From: Bin87 sp026710825
Lineage (GTDB): Bacteria > Chloroflexota > Dehalococcoidia > Lucifugimonadales > UBA3495
DNA: 64,000 nt
Direction of reading: 5' to 3'
Assembly: GCA_965232815.1 (NCBI GenBank)
Contig: OZ247427.1
Coordinates: 806,001 to 870,000 of the forward strand
Positions 6,904 through 14,059 of the stretch are shown one piece after another. Position 1 is the stretch's first letter. Each line of letters begins with the position of its first letter. A program made the position numbers and the translations under genes. The notes under the pieces were generated by a model. It made no database searches. It had not been told where the DNA came from and worked only from the letters and a program-made list of their open reading frames with translations.

Positions 6904-8424
6904 ATGCCGCCGAAATTGCAAAATAGAACGTTTCACATTCGTCGGAACAACCCTCACCGCTTGGGTTCTCAGTTGGACCACGACCGAGAGGGAGTTCCCC
7001 CACCAATAGTATCCGTGGCGGTGGGAACTGCCGGGTACAAGCGCAGTTGGAAGTGGGCTCAGCGGATGGGTGAGGCCGGCGTGCTGGACCGTGTGCAGAG
7101 CCTGTTGATGTACGACTGCAACCAAGGCACGATCGATGCCATTGACTCCGAGACTCGCGCGATGCGCAGGCAAGATCGCAATGCCAATCTTCCTGTGATC
7201 GTGCCGGGTTATCTGCCGAAAGTGGACGGATTCCTCAGGGATCCCAATGCCTACAAAGACTACTTCGGTTTGATACATCGCGACATGGAGCGGATGGTCG
7301 ACACCGTAACCCGACGCTCCGAGGAAGTCGGTTCGCCCCCGCAGATCATCCTGGAGTGGCTGGGGTTTGGAGGACACGCCAAGCTGGGCGGCGTCCTGCA
7401 CCAGATGCTCCTCGAAAGGTTCCCTGATGCCCTGTTCCTGCCCATCATGCTGATGCCGCGGGAGCATGTGCTCGAAGAGAACATGCGACGCGAGACGTGG
7501 GGAGCCTACGAAGAAACGATGGGCCTGACTCGACCACGGAACCTCCATGGCCCGGCCGGCGAGCCGCACGAAATACGTGGCTACCCAGCCCTGATCACCG
7601 ACAACAGGCTTTCACGGGATTACCAGAGGTTGGACAACAAACTGGCAGTGGGTCTGGCTTCGATGGAAGCCGGCATGCGCGACCGGATTGACAGCGGATC
7701 GATGGCCGAGACAGTGGCGAGCTTCGGCGGCTACTCCAACGGATGGTTTGGAATGCGGGTGATGAACCGCCGGCTGGACATCAACAACGTTCCGCAGACG
7801 AATCCCAGATGGTTGCCGAGCCGATTCCGCCGCTCGGAGTTGGTGGTGGTCAACGACGACGCCAAGCAACTTTCATGGGCCACCAAGAAGGCGATGTGGG
7901 ACATTCTCGACCCCAATCGCCAGGACATGAACCTTGCCAACCATGATTTTCCCCACGGCGAATCAGTGATGCGAATGGTGATTACACTTCCCATCGAAGC
8001 TGAAGGCCTTGCCGAGGTGGAAACCGACGTGCGCGACCAGTTGGACCGCGAAGATTTCGAAGTGGCGTATCCCAACCTGACTTGGTCGTTCGCCTCGGCC
8101 AACTTCCAGGAGAACCCGGGCGACCGGCACCTGCACGTATCACTGTTCTACCCGTTGCAGACGGCGAACATCCACAGCATCACCGAGATCATGTACGACA
8201 CGTACACGCCGGCGCACATGGCGGACGGACTGGAGCAAACAGGTTTCGGCACCGGCCACTTCATGGCTCCGAACGGTTACAACACGGAAACCCAGTTCGG
8301 CTACGTGTCCCGCGGGGCGCAAGTGCGCAACGAGCGGGAACGGCAGGCCCGGGCCGCTGCTGCCGCGCAGGAGCATCAGTACGGGAACGGCCACGAGAAC
8401 GGAGCGGGTGGATTCCGCCAGTAA
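6904..8424 (+). CDS. Divergent FtsZ/tubulin-superfamily protein, copy B
   Basis: 506 residues from the ATG at 6904, chosen because AAGGGGGA ends about ten bases upstream; a TTG-started frame 29 codons longer is less likely. It matches copy A through the whole length: VGTAG (40-44), YDCN (70-73), the T4-like GFGGHAKLGG (154-163), FLPIMLMPREHV, GWFGM (280-284) and LHVSLFYPLQ near the C-terminus. A stretch not obvious in copy A, PALITDNRLS (about 228-237), resembles the T6 region of FtsZ, and SMAETVASFGGYSNGWFGM resembles the FtsZ segment ADVRTVM...G.G. It ends in a Gln/Asn/Gly/Ala-rich tail (RERQARAAAAAQEHQYGNG) that is likely disordered and might be an interaction tail like that of FtsZ. The canonical GTPase loop is absent, so function is unproven. 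Confidence 0.65.
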   Translation: MPPKLQNRTFHIRRNNPHRLGSQLDHDREGVPPPIVSVAVGTAGYKRSWKWAQRMGEAGVLDRVQSLLMYDCNQGTIDAIDSETRAMRRQDRNANLPVIVPGYLPKVDGFLRDPNAYKDYFGLIHRDMERMVDTVTRRSEEVGSPPQIILEWLGFGGHAKLGGVLHQMLLERFPDALFLPIMLMPREHVLEENMRRETWGAYEETMGLTRPRNLHGPAGEPHEIRGYPALITDNRLSRDYQRLDNKLAVGLASMEAGMRDRIDSGSMAETVASFGGYSNGWFGMRVMNRRLDINNVPQTNPRWLPSRFRRSELVVVNDDAKQLSWATKKAMWDILDPNRQDMNLANHDFPHGESVMRMVITLPIEAEGLAEVETDVRDQLDREDFEVAYPNLTWSFASANFQENPGDRHLHVSLFYPLQTANIHSITEIMYDTYTPAHMADGLEQTGFGTGHFMAPNGYNTETQFGYVSRGAQVRNERERQARAAAAAQEHQYGNGHENGAGGFRQ

Positions 8425-8449
8425 TTCGTCTTTCACACCAGCAAAATTC

Positions 8450-8473
8450 AGGGGCGGCCAACAGGTCGCCCCT
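8450..8473. terminator. Hairpin between converging genes
   Basis: AGGGGCG (8450-8456) pairs with CGCCCCT (8467-8473) across a 10-nt loop, followed by TTACGTT. It sits between the 3' ends of tubulin-like copy B and the oxidoreductase gene and could stop transcription from either side. It also resembles the palindromic intergenic repeats of this genome. Confidence 0.5.
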
Positions 8474-8499
8474 TTACGTTATACGATGGCGTTCGCGAA

Positions 8500-9627
8500 T
8501 CAGTTGTCTGCGGCGATGGACTCCTTACGGGCCTTTTCCTTGAAATGGGGAATGATGTATTTCCCGAACAGCCGCAATGACTCCATCACTTCCTCATGGC
8601 TGACGGGGCCGACCTGGAACAGAGGCATAATCTCGTCAACCCCCATGCGCTCGTAGTCTTCGATGTACTTGATGCAATCGTCGGGGTCGCCGATGCAGAA
8701 ACGTCCGCCGTCGTCGATGAGGGAACGGGAAGTGACCTCATCGGCTCTGGCTGTGTCGGCGTTGACGGCACGCTGGTAGTGCCACTGGTAATCTTCCGGG
8801 ACGCGGGCCGGGTCATAGCCCTGCCAAACGTAGGAATCGCGGATGCGTTGTTGTTCCCGGTACCAGTCGATGATGGTTTCGGCCCGCTCGAAAGCTTTTT
8901 GGCGGTTCTCCATGCAGAGGCCAACGGTATTGCCGGCCACCCGGGGGTAGACGAGTTTCGTGGCAGGTTCAGGGTTCTGGATCGCGTCGCGGTAGATCTT
9001 AATGAGGTTCTCGGCCCGATCCAGACCGACGCTAGTCTGGGCGAGGCAGCCGAGGCCCTGCCGACCGACTTTCTCGGCGGTGGATTCCTGGCTCACAGCC
9101 TGCCATATGGGCGGATGCGGCTTTTGAACAGGTTTGGGGATGACCTCTCGGGCCGGTATGTCGTAGTGCTTGCCCCTGAATTCAAACATCTCTTCAGTCC
9201 AAGCGCCTGGAATGATCTGGAGATATTCCTCGACCATTTCGGAGACGTCGGGCAGGTCGGAGCCGTAGGGCATCATTTGATACGGGTAACCGGAGCGGCC
9301 GATTCCCAGATTGACACGTCCTCCGGACAGGATGTCCAGAGTCGCCATGCGTGACGCCACGTGCAGAGGATGGTGCAGCGGCGCCAGGACCACAGCGATG
9401 CCGAGGCGCATGTTGGTGGTGCGTTGGCTCAGGGCCGCAAGGGTTATGTCCGGCGCGCTGGAATGAGACCACTCCGAACGGAAATGGTGCTCCACGAACC
9501 AGACGGACGTCATGCCCATTTCCTCGGCAAAGCAGACCTGCTCCACCATCTCCTCGAATTTTCGCGTTTCGCTACGGTCGTCCCAAGGCTTGGGCACCTG
9601 AATCTGATAGAAAAGGCCGAGATCCAT
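8500..9627 (-). CDS. LLM class flavin-dependent oxidoreductase
   Basis: A 375-residue luciferase-like monooxygenase/F420-dependent reductase family protein. The start at 9627 is supported by AGGAG about ten bases upstream; the frame extending to 9774 lacks family similarity. Signatures include the N-terminal MDLGLFYQIQVP, VWFVEHHFRSEW (the EHH of bacterial-luciferase-like proteins), LRLGIAVVLAPLHHPLHVA, SGGRVNLGIGRSGYP and the C-terminal FCIGDPDDCIKYIEDYERMGVDEIM. These enzymes oxidise or reduce small organic molecules with FMN or F420. Neighbours give no substrate clue. Its longer C-terminal insert (about 250-310) is usual for the 370-residue subgroup. Confidence 0.9.
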   Translation of the reverse strand: MDLGLFYQIQVPKPWDDRSETRKFEEMVEQVCFAEEMGMTSVWFVEHHFRSEWSHSSAPDITLAALSQRTTNMRLGIAVVLAPLHHPLHVASRMATLDILSGGRVNLGIGRSGYPYQMMPYGSDLPDVSEMVEEYLQIIPGAWTEEMFEFRGKHYDIPAREVIPKPVQKPHPPIWQAVSQESTAEKVGRQGLGCLAQTSVGLDRAENLIKIYRDAIQNPEPATKLVYPRVAGNTVGLCMENRQKAFERAETIIDWYREQQRIRDSYVWQGYDPARVPEDYQWHYQRAVNADTARADEVTSRSLIDDGGRFCIGDPDDCIKYIEDYERMGVDEIMPLFQVGPVSHEEVMESLRLFGKYIIPHFKEKARKESIAADN

Positions 9628-10033
9628 ACTGTTACGCTCCTGAGGGACAGATGGCGGCATTGTAGCAGAGAGAGCAGTTTCGACGGGCGGACGCGCAATA
9701 CATGGACCTGCCCGCGTCGTATCAATCGGACGTGCCGCGTTCAAGAAAACCAGTGGGCATGACAAGTTCATCAAGGGTACTCATGGCAAGGGTACTCATA
9801 GATAGTTTGTCGCAACCATAGCGCGGGCGCTCCATGAGGCTCAGCGCGAATCAGAAATGCATTGCTGTTCGCAGGATGCCAGACGCGCACAAATCTTCCC
9901 GGTGAGGCGGGGTAATCCACTAGCCAACCGGAACGGCGCGGCAGTGTTCGTAGTAGCGCCGGCTTACAATTATTGTCAACCAATAAGACTCATACGACAT
10001 ATGTATGGTGTTGCAGGACACACATACATTCAA

Positions 10034-10063
10034 TTGACACTGTCCGAACGGCACACGTAGAAT
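10034..10063 (+). promoter_or_regulatory. Sigma-70-type promoter TTGACA-N18-TAGAAT
   Basis: TTGACA at 10034-10039 and TAGAAT at 10058-10063 with an 18-base spacer, about 80 bases before the AsnC-domain gene. Both boxes are close to consensus. Confidence 0.7.
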
Positions 10064-10142
10064 TGTCCGGCGATTGGGCCATATTGCGATGGCCCCTTCT
10101 TCCCTGTAGCGCCTGATTGAAAGATTTAAGGAGACGCAAGTT

Positions 10143-10379
10143 ATGGCGACGAAAGCCTTTTTGCTGGTCGAAACTGCGGTGGGCCGCACGCGGGACGTGG
10201 CGAACACGTTGAGGGGGCTGGACGGTATCGAATCCGTGGACGTGGTGACAGGGCCTTACGACATCATCGCGGTGATTTCCGGGGATGATATGTCGGTGGT
10301 CGGGGGGCTGGTAACGGAGAAGATCCACACCGTGGTGGGCGTGGTCAGGACGGTCACCTGCGTGGCGGTGGACGCTTGA
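10143..10379 (+). CDS. Stand-alone Lrp/AsnC ligand-binding (RAM) domain protein
   Basis: Only 78 residues, corresponding to the C-terminal effector domain of Lrp/AsnC regulators without a DNA-binding helix-turn-helix. Recognisable are FLLVETAVGRTRDVANTLRG, the GVESVDVVTGPYDIIAVISG-like central strands (here GIESVDVVTGPYDIIAVI) and the C-terminal strand VVGVVRTVTCVAV. AAGGAGAC sits about eight bases before the ATG. Such single-domain proteins form oligomers that bind amino acids or similar ligands and may act on other proteins. A strong promoter lies upstream and the acyl-CoA dehydrogenase gene follows 49 bp downstream, so co-expression with it is likely. Confidence 0.85.
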   Translation: MATKAFLLVETAVGRTRDVANTLRGLDGIESVDVVTGPYDIIAVISGDDMSVVGGLVTEKIHTVVGVVRTVTCVAVDA

Positions 10380-10428
10380 CGTAAATCCGACTCCCTGAAC
10401 GCAGCGGCGATATTAGCAGGAGGCACCG

Positions 10429-11604
10429 GTGGAGTATCGTTTCACCCCTGATGACGACCAGTTTCGGTACGACCTACGCCAATTCATCCAGTCAGAATTG
10501 CCTGACGGCTGGGAGGGCGGCGGGCGCTGGCCGGAGGAATACGACTGGGATTTTACGATGCACCTGCGGGGGAGGCTGGCGGAGAGAGGCTGGCTGACCA
10601 TGCACTGGCCGGAGGAATATGGCGGCCAGGATGCTTCACCGGTACGGTCCGCGATTTACAACGAGGAGTTGGCCTATCTACGGGCCCCCGGCCGGGACAT
10701 ATTCGGCGTGCGGATGCTTGGGCCGACGTTGATGATCCACGGGAGCGACGAACAGAAGCAGACGCACCTACCGCCCATCGCGCGGGGAGAAATCCAGTGG
10801 TGCCAGGGATACAGCGAACCGGAGTCGGGTTCCGACCTGGCGTCGTTGAGCACGCGGGCGGTGCGTGACGACGACGAATACGTGATCAACGGCGCAAAAA
10901 TCTGGACGACCTTGGCGCATCGATCAGACTGGATCATGTGCCTGGCGCGGACCGATCCGGAGGCGCCAAGGCACCGCGGCATCAGCTTCATCCTGGTGGA
11001 CATGAAATCGCCCGGGGTGGAAGTACGGCCGGTGATCAACATGGCCGGCGGGCACGAGTTCAACCAGGTGATATTTGACAACGTCCGCGTACCGGCCAGC
11101 AACGTGGTCGGCGAGGAAAACCGAGGTTGGTATGTGGCGGTGACGCTGCTGGATTTCGAGCGTTCGGGGATCGACTATTCGGCGATTGCGCGAAGGCTGC
11201 TGGACGACACGCGGGAGTACGCGGGTAATGTGTCGCGAAACGGGAGCAGGGTTACCGAGATCCCCTGGGTTCGGAACCTGCTGGCGGACCGATACGTTGA
11301 GTGCGAGGTGGCGCGCCTGATGGCCTACAACGTTGCCTGGATGCAGGGTGAGGGCCTGGTGCCCAACAAGGAGGCGTCGATGAGCAAAGCCTTCGGCAGC
11401 GAAACGCTGCACCGGTCCGCCAACGCAGTGCTGGAGGTGGCGGGACTGCCGGGGGCGCTGGGGCGTGACGAGGCTAGGGCGCCTCTGAAAGGCCGGCTGC
11501 CCGAGAACTGGATGATCAGCTTCTCGCACAAGATTGCCGGGGGCACCTCTGAGGTGCAGCGCGGCATCGTTGCGGGACGAGGGTTGGGTCTTCCCAGAGG
11601 ATAA
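10429..11604 (+). CDS. Acyl-CoA dehydrogenase family protein
   Basis: A 391-residue flavoprotein of the acyl-CoA dehydrogenase fold, expected to oxidise an acyl-CoA to its trans-2-enoyl form. Visible are the middle-domain signature WCQGYSEPESGSDLASL (FAD and substrate contacts), INGAKIWTTLAHRSDW, the strand SFILVDMKSPGVEVRP and the C-terminal HKIAGGTSEVQRGIVAGRGL, typical of the FadE groups that act as heteromeric enzymes on bulky substrates. The start codon is GTG at 10429, with AGGAGG five bases upstream. It follows the RAM-domain gene closely. The specific acyl-CoA is unknown. Confidence 0.92.
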   Translation: MEYRFTPDDDQFRYDLRQFIQSELPDGWEGGGRWPEEYDWDFTMHLRGRLAERGWLTMHWPEEYGGQDASPVRSAIYNEELAYLRAPGRDIFGVRMLGPTLMIHGSDEQKQTHLPPIARGEIQWCQGYSEPESGSDLASLSTRAVRDDDEYVINGAKIWTTLAHRSDWIMCLARTDPEAPRHRGISFILVDMKSPGVEVRPVINMAGGHEFNQVIFDNVRVPASNVVGEENRGWYVAVTLLDFERSGIDYSAIARRLLDDTREYAGNVSRNGSRVTEIPWVRNLLADRYVECEVARLMAYNVAWMQGEGLVPNKEASMSKAFGSETLHRSANAVLEVAGLPGALGRDEARAPLKGRLPENWMISFSHKIAGGTSEVQRGIVAGRGLGLPRG

Positions 11605-11644
11605 GGCAGGGGGATTTGCCGGGCCATTGGCGCATATCGGCCCG

Positions 11645-11986
11645 CTAGGCGATCAGGGAAGCGAACGCCTCGGCTTCCTCGGGTGTCAATTCCCGCATGG
11701 CGTCGCGGCAACGGTTGAGGACGCGGAAAATGGTCCGGGGAGTGAGCGAAAACCGCTGGGCGGCTTCCTTTATCGAAAGGCCCTCGGAATGGATGGCAGC
11801 GGCGATGCGGAAGTCGCGAGCCAAGCGGCGATAGGTGGTGAACCAGGCCATATCGTCGAACTTGCAACGTGAAAGGGGACATTCGAGGCAAGTGCGAGCA
11901 ACCTCACACCCGTTATCTGCATGGTAGTCAACACGGGCCTCCCCGGTTCGACGTTTGTTGGGGGCAACGGCGTTCATTCCGTACAT
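11645..11986 (-). CDS. Small HTH protein with N-terminal Cys cluster
   Basis: 113 residues from the ATG at 11986, which has GGAG five bases upstream. The N-terminal third holds CEVARTCLECPLSRCKFDD, i.e. Cys-x5-Cys-x2-Cys-x4-Cys, a plausible zinc or iron-sulfur site. The C-terminal half, LSIKEAAQRFSLTPRTIFRVLNR, is a clear helix-turn-helix. A near-consensus promoter (12021-12050, reverse strand) and a 10-bp palindrome (11998-12007) lie immediately upstream, an arrangement that suggests autoregulation. I would describe it as a metal- or redox-responsive regulator candidate; the family is not one I can name, and a role as sigma-like or transposon-associated HTH cannot be excluded. Confidence 0.7.
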   Translation of the reverse strand: MYGMNAVAPNKRRTGEARVDYHADNGCEVARTCLECPLSRCKFDDMAWFTTYRRLARDFRIAAAIHSEGLSIKEAAQRFSLTPRTIFRVLNRCRDAMRELTPEEAEAFASLIA

Positions 11987-11997
11987 AGACACTCCGA

Positions 11998-12007
11998 AAC
12001 GTACGTT
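11998..12007 (-). promoter_or_regulatory. AACGTACGTT palindrome downstream of a promoter, candidate operator
   Basis: The site lies between the -10 box (12021-12026) and the start codon at 11986, where a bound regulator would block transcription. It is identical to the palindrome at 1279-1288. Confidence 0.45.
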
Positions 12008-12020
12008 CGTTATTTCCCCA

Positions 12021-12050
12021 ATTATAGAACCGACGTTTTGCGTGCGTCAA
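12021..12050 (-). promoter_or_regulatory. Sigma-70-type promoter TTGACG-N18-TATAAT
   Basis: On the reverse strand TTGACG (12050-12045) and TATAAT (12026-12021) are separated by 18 bases, driving the Cys-motif HTH gene. Hexamers and spacing are the same as in the promoter at 6714-6743. Confidence 0.75.
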
Positions 12051-12181
12051 GAAATATCAGAGCTAATTATCGCTGTAGTATGCTCCGGCAGGTTGCAGCA
12101 ACCAAACGAGCCAGATTCAGAGCGGATGGATCCAACGCGTACGGTCGATGTGCTAACATCAATCCGTAAGGCGGTGTTGCG

Positions 12182-12568
12182 ATGTTCAGATTTCTCATGC
12201 CCCTGCTGTTCATGTTCGGCCCGCAGTTTGCGCCACGGATCATCAAGTTCGTGCGGGCGGTCTGGCGTTTGCACAAGGACCACCGGGTCAATATTGTGCT
12301 CAAGTTACTGATTCCACTGGCCTTGGTGTACGCAGTTTTTCCGGTTGACCTGATACGGGACCGAATTCCGTTCGGCCTGGGCCGTTACGACGACATCATC
12401 ATTTTCGGGCTGGCGGTCTTCATATTCTGGAAGCTGTGCCCCCCGGCCGTGGTGCGGGAGCACATGGGGGAACCGCCGCCGCCACGTCCTGAGGATCAGG
12501 ATCCGGACAGCGTGGTGGACGGCCAGGCGCGACCGACGGACGCTGGTGAGACGGGAGACCGCAAGTAA
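12182..12568 (+). CDS. DUF1232 (YkvA-like) membrane protein
   Basis: A 128-residue small membrane protein. The family core is seen in VLKLLIPLALVYAVFPVDLIRD followed by RIPFGLGRYDDIIIF, a hydrophobic hairpin around the conserved Y-x3-PxD motif. A first hydrophobic segment covers residues 3-15 and a further one residues 70-82 (IIIFGLAVFIFW). The C-terminal 35 residues are Pro/Asp-rich and probably cytoplasmic or periplasmic and disordered. Function is not established for the family. It stands alone, with hemW 67 bp downstream beyond a palindromic repeat. Confidence 0.8.
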   Translation: MFRFLMPLLFMFGPQFAPRIIKFVRAVWRLHKDHRVNIVLKLLIPLALVYAVFPVDLIRDRIPFGLGRYDDIIIFGLAVFIFWKLCPPAVVREHMGEPPPPRPEDQDPDSVVDGQARPTDAGETGDRK

Positions 12569-12595
12569 TGCGGGTAACGCGGGAACGGGGATTTA

Positions 12596-12618
12596 GGGGC
12601 GGGTTTGGAACCCGCCCC
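12596..12618. repeat. Palindromic intergenic repeat (GGGGCGGGTT stem)
   Basis: GGGGCGGGTT (12596-12605) pairs perfectly with AACCCGCCCC (12609-12618) around a TGG loop, followed by TACG. It lies between the DUF1232 gene and hemW and has the same form as the other palindromic intergenic elements; it might also act as a terminator, although no T-tract follows. Confidence 0.7.
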
Positions 12619-12635
12619 TACGTACAGGCGCGGCG

Positions 12636-13874
12636 ATGACGCAAGCAGTTGAACCGCATGGAGCGTCCAGATCGCCAGCAAGGGACGAAGGCATTTCGCT
12701 TTATGTGCACGTTCCCTTCTGCCTGAGCAAGTGCCCGTACTGTGACTTCAACACGTACCAGGGCATAGAGTCCCAGTTCGGGGATTACCTGACGGGAGTT
12801 ATCGGCGAGATCGAGGCCTGGGCCCGGGCACTGGGCCGGCCGTCAGTGAATACGATTTTCCTGGGCGGTGGAACGCCGTCATACCTGCCGGACGGAGATG
12901 CAGGCCGGATCCTCGAGTCCATCGCCGGATCGTATCGGGTGCGGGATGGAGCGGAGATAACGGCGGAATGCAATCCAAATGACCTTACCCTCGCGAAATG
13001 TGTTGAATTGCGGGCCACCGGGATCAATCGCATCAGCATGGGCGTGCAGAGCATGGACAACGGCCTCCTGGCGATGCTGGGGCGGCGGCATGATGCGGAC
13101 GAGGTGATCGGAGCCCTGCAGTCCTGCCGGAGAGCGGGCTTCGACAACGTGAACCTGGACCTGATATACGGGTTGCCGCGCCAGACCCAGGAGCAGTGGC
13201 AGGACACGGTGGAGCGAATACTCGCGCAATCACCGGAGCACATTTCGATGTATTCGCTGACGTTGGAGGAAGGCACACCGCTGAGGCACTGGGTACAGCA
13301 GGGCAGGCTGCCGGAGCCCGATCCTGATATGGCGGCGGACATGTATGACCTGGCGCGGGCTGCATTGGGCGACGCTGGCTACCACCATTACGAAATCAGC
13401 AACTGGTGCCAAGCGGGGCGTGAGTCGGAACACAACCTCGCCTACTGGCGCAACCTGGAGTGGCTGGGAGTAGGGCCGGGCGCTCATTCTTCTCTGGCGG
13501 GCTGCCGATTCTGGACGGTAAGGTCTCCGAGGGAGTACGCGCAAAAAGCCAGCGAGTGGGTCGAAATGGCCGAACCTTGGGCGAGCGCGACTGCCGGAAG
13601 GATCGAGGGAGTGCCGACGGTGGACGGGCTGGAGGTCATCGACGAGGAGACGGCAGCGGCGGAGACGATGTTCCTGGGGCTGCGGCTGCTGGATGGGATG
13701 GATGTGTCGGCGGCGTCCGAACGGTCGGGTATCGACCTGATGGCGCGGTACGCGACGGAGTTGGCCGAGTTGACCACGGATGGTTTACTGGTGTGGGAGG
13801 CGGACGGTCGCGTGCGGCTCCGGGAAGACGCGTACCTGGTGGCGAATCAGGCGTTCACGCGGTTCCTGCCGTAG
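12636..13874 (+). CDS. hemW: Radical SAM HemW / coproporphyrinogen III oxidase-like protein
   Basis: 412 residues. The radical SAM cluster motif is C29-x3-C33-x2-C36 in PFCLSKCPYCDFNTY, next to the HVPF motif of this family. Further signatures are TIFLGGGTPSYL (SAM-binding GGxP), ECNPNDLT, GINRISMGVQSMD, VNLDLIYGLPRQT, HISMYSLTLEEGTP, HHYEISNWCQAG and the C-terminal HemN_C domain (LGVGPGAHSS onward). HemW is now regarded as a heme chaperone that binds and inserts heme, while true HemN has an additional cysteine; the extra Cys expected of HemN (CNTCC type) is absent, so HemW is preferred. The ATG at 12636 has no strong ribosome binding site, since the palindrome at 12596 precedes it. Confidence 0.88.
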   Translation: MTQAVEPHGASRSPARDEGISLYVHVPFCLSKCPYCDFNTYQGIESQFGDYLTGVIGEIEAWARALGRPSVNTIFLGGGTPSYLPDGDAGRILESIAGSYRVRDGAEITAECNPNDLTLAKCVELRATGINRISMGVQSMDNGLLAMLGRRHDADEVIGALQSCRRAGFDNVNLDLIYGLPRQTQEQWQDTVERILAQSPEHISMYSLTLEEGTPLRHWVQQGRLPEPDPDMAADMYDLARAALGDAGYHHYEISNWCQAGRESEHNLAYWRNLEWLGVGPGAHSSLAGCRFWTVRSPREYAQKASEWVEMAEPWASATAGRIEGVPTVDGLEVIDEETAAAETMFLGLRLLDGMDVSAASERSGIDLMARYATELAELTTDGLLVWEADGRVRLREDAYLVANQAFTRFLP

Positions 13875-14059
13875 CCGGTGATCGTACCGGCATCCGTGGG
13901 CGACAGCCTAATTGCAGGGGTTGCGCTGACTGGCGACGGGGCGCGGTCAGCGAATTTTCGCGACCATGCCGGCGTTTTTTGCTGTGCTAAACTGCCGGCG
14001 ATTTCCGCCCATGGCGGTATCCGAAAACATTGAACCAAGACCAGGTCGGGAGGCTTTAT

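Noticed and set aside
8596..9354. 252-codon plus-strand frame opposite the luciferase-like gene
   Set aside because: Antisense shadow; the reverse strand carries intact family motifs.
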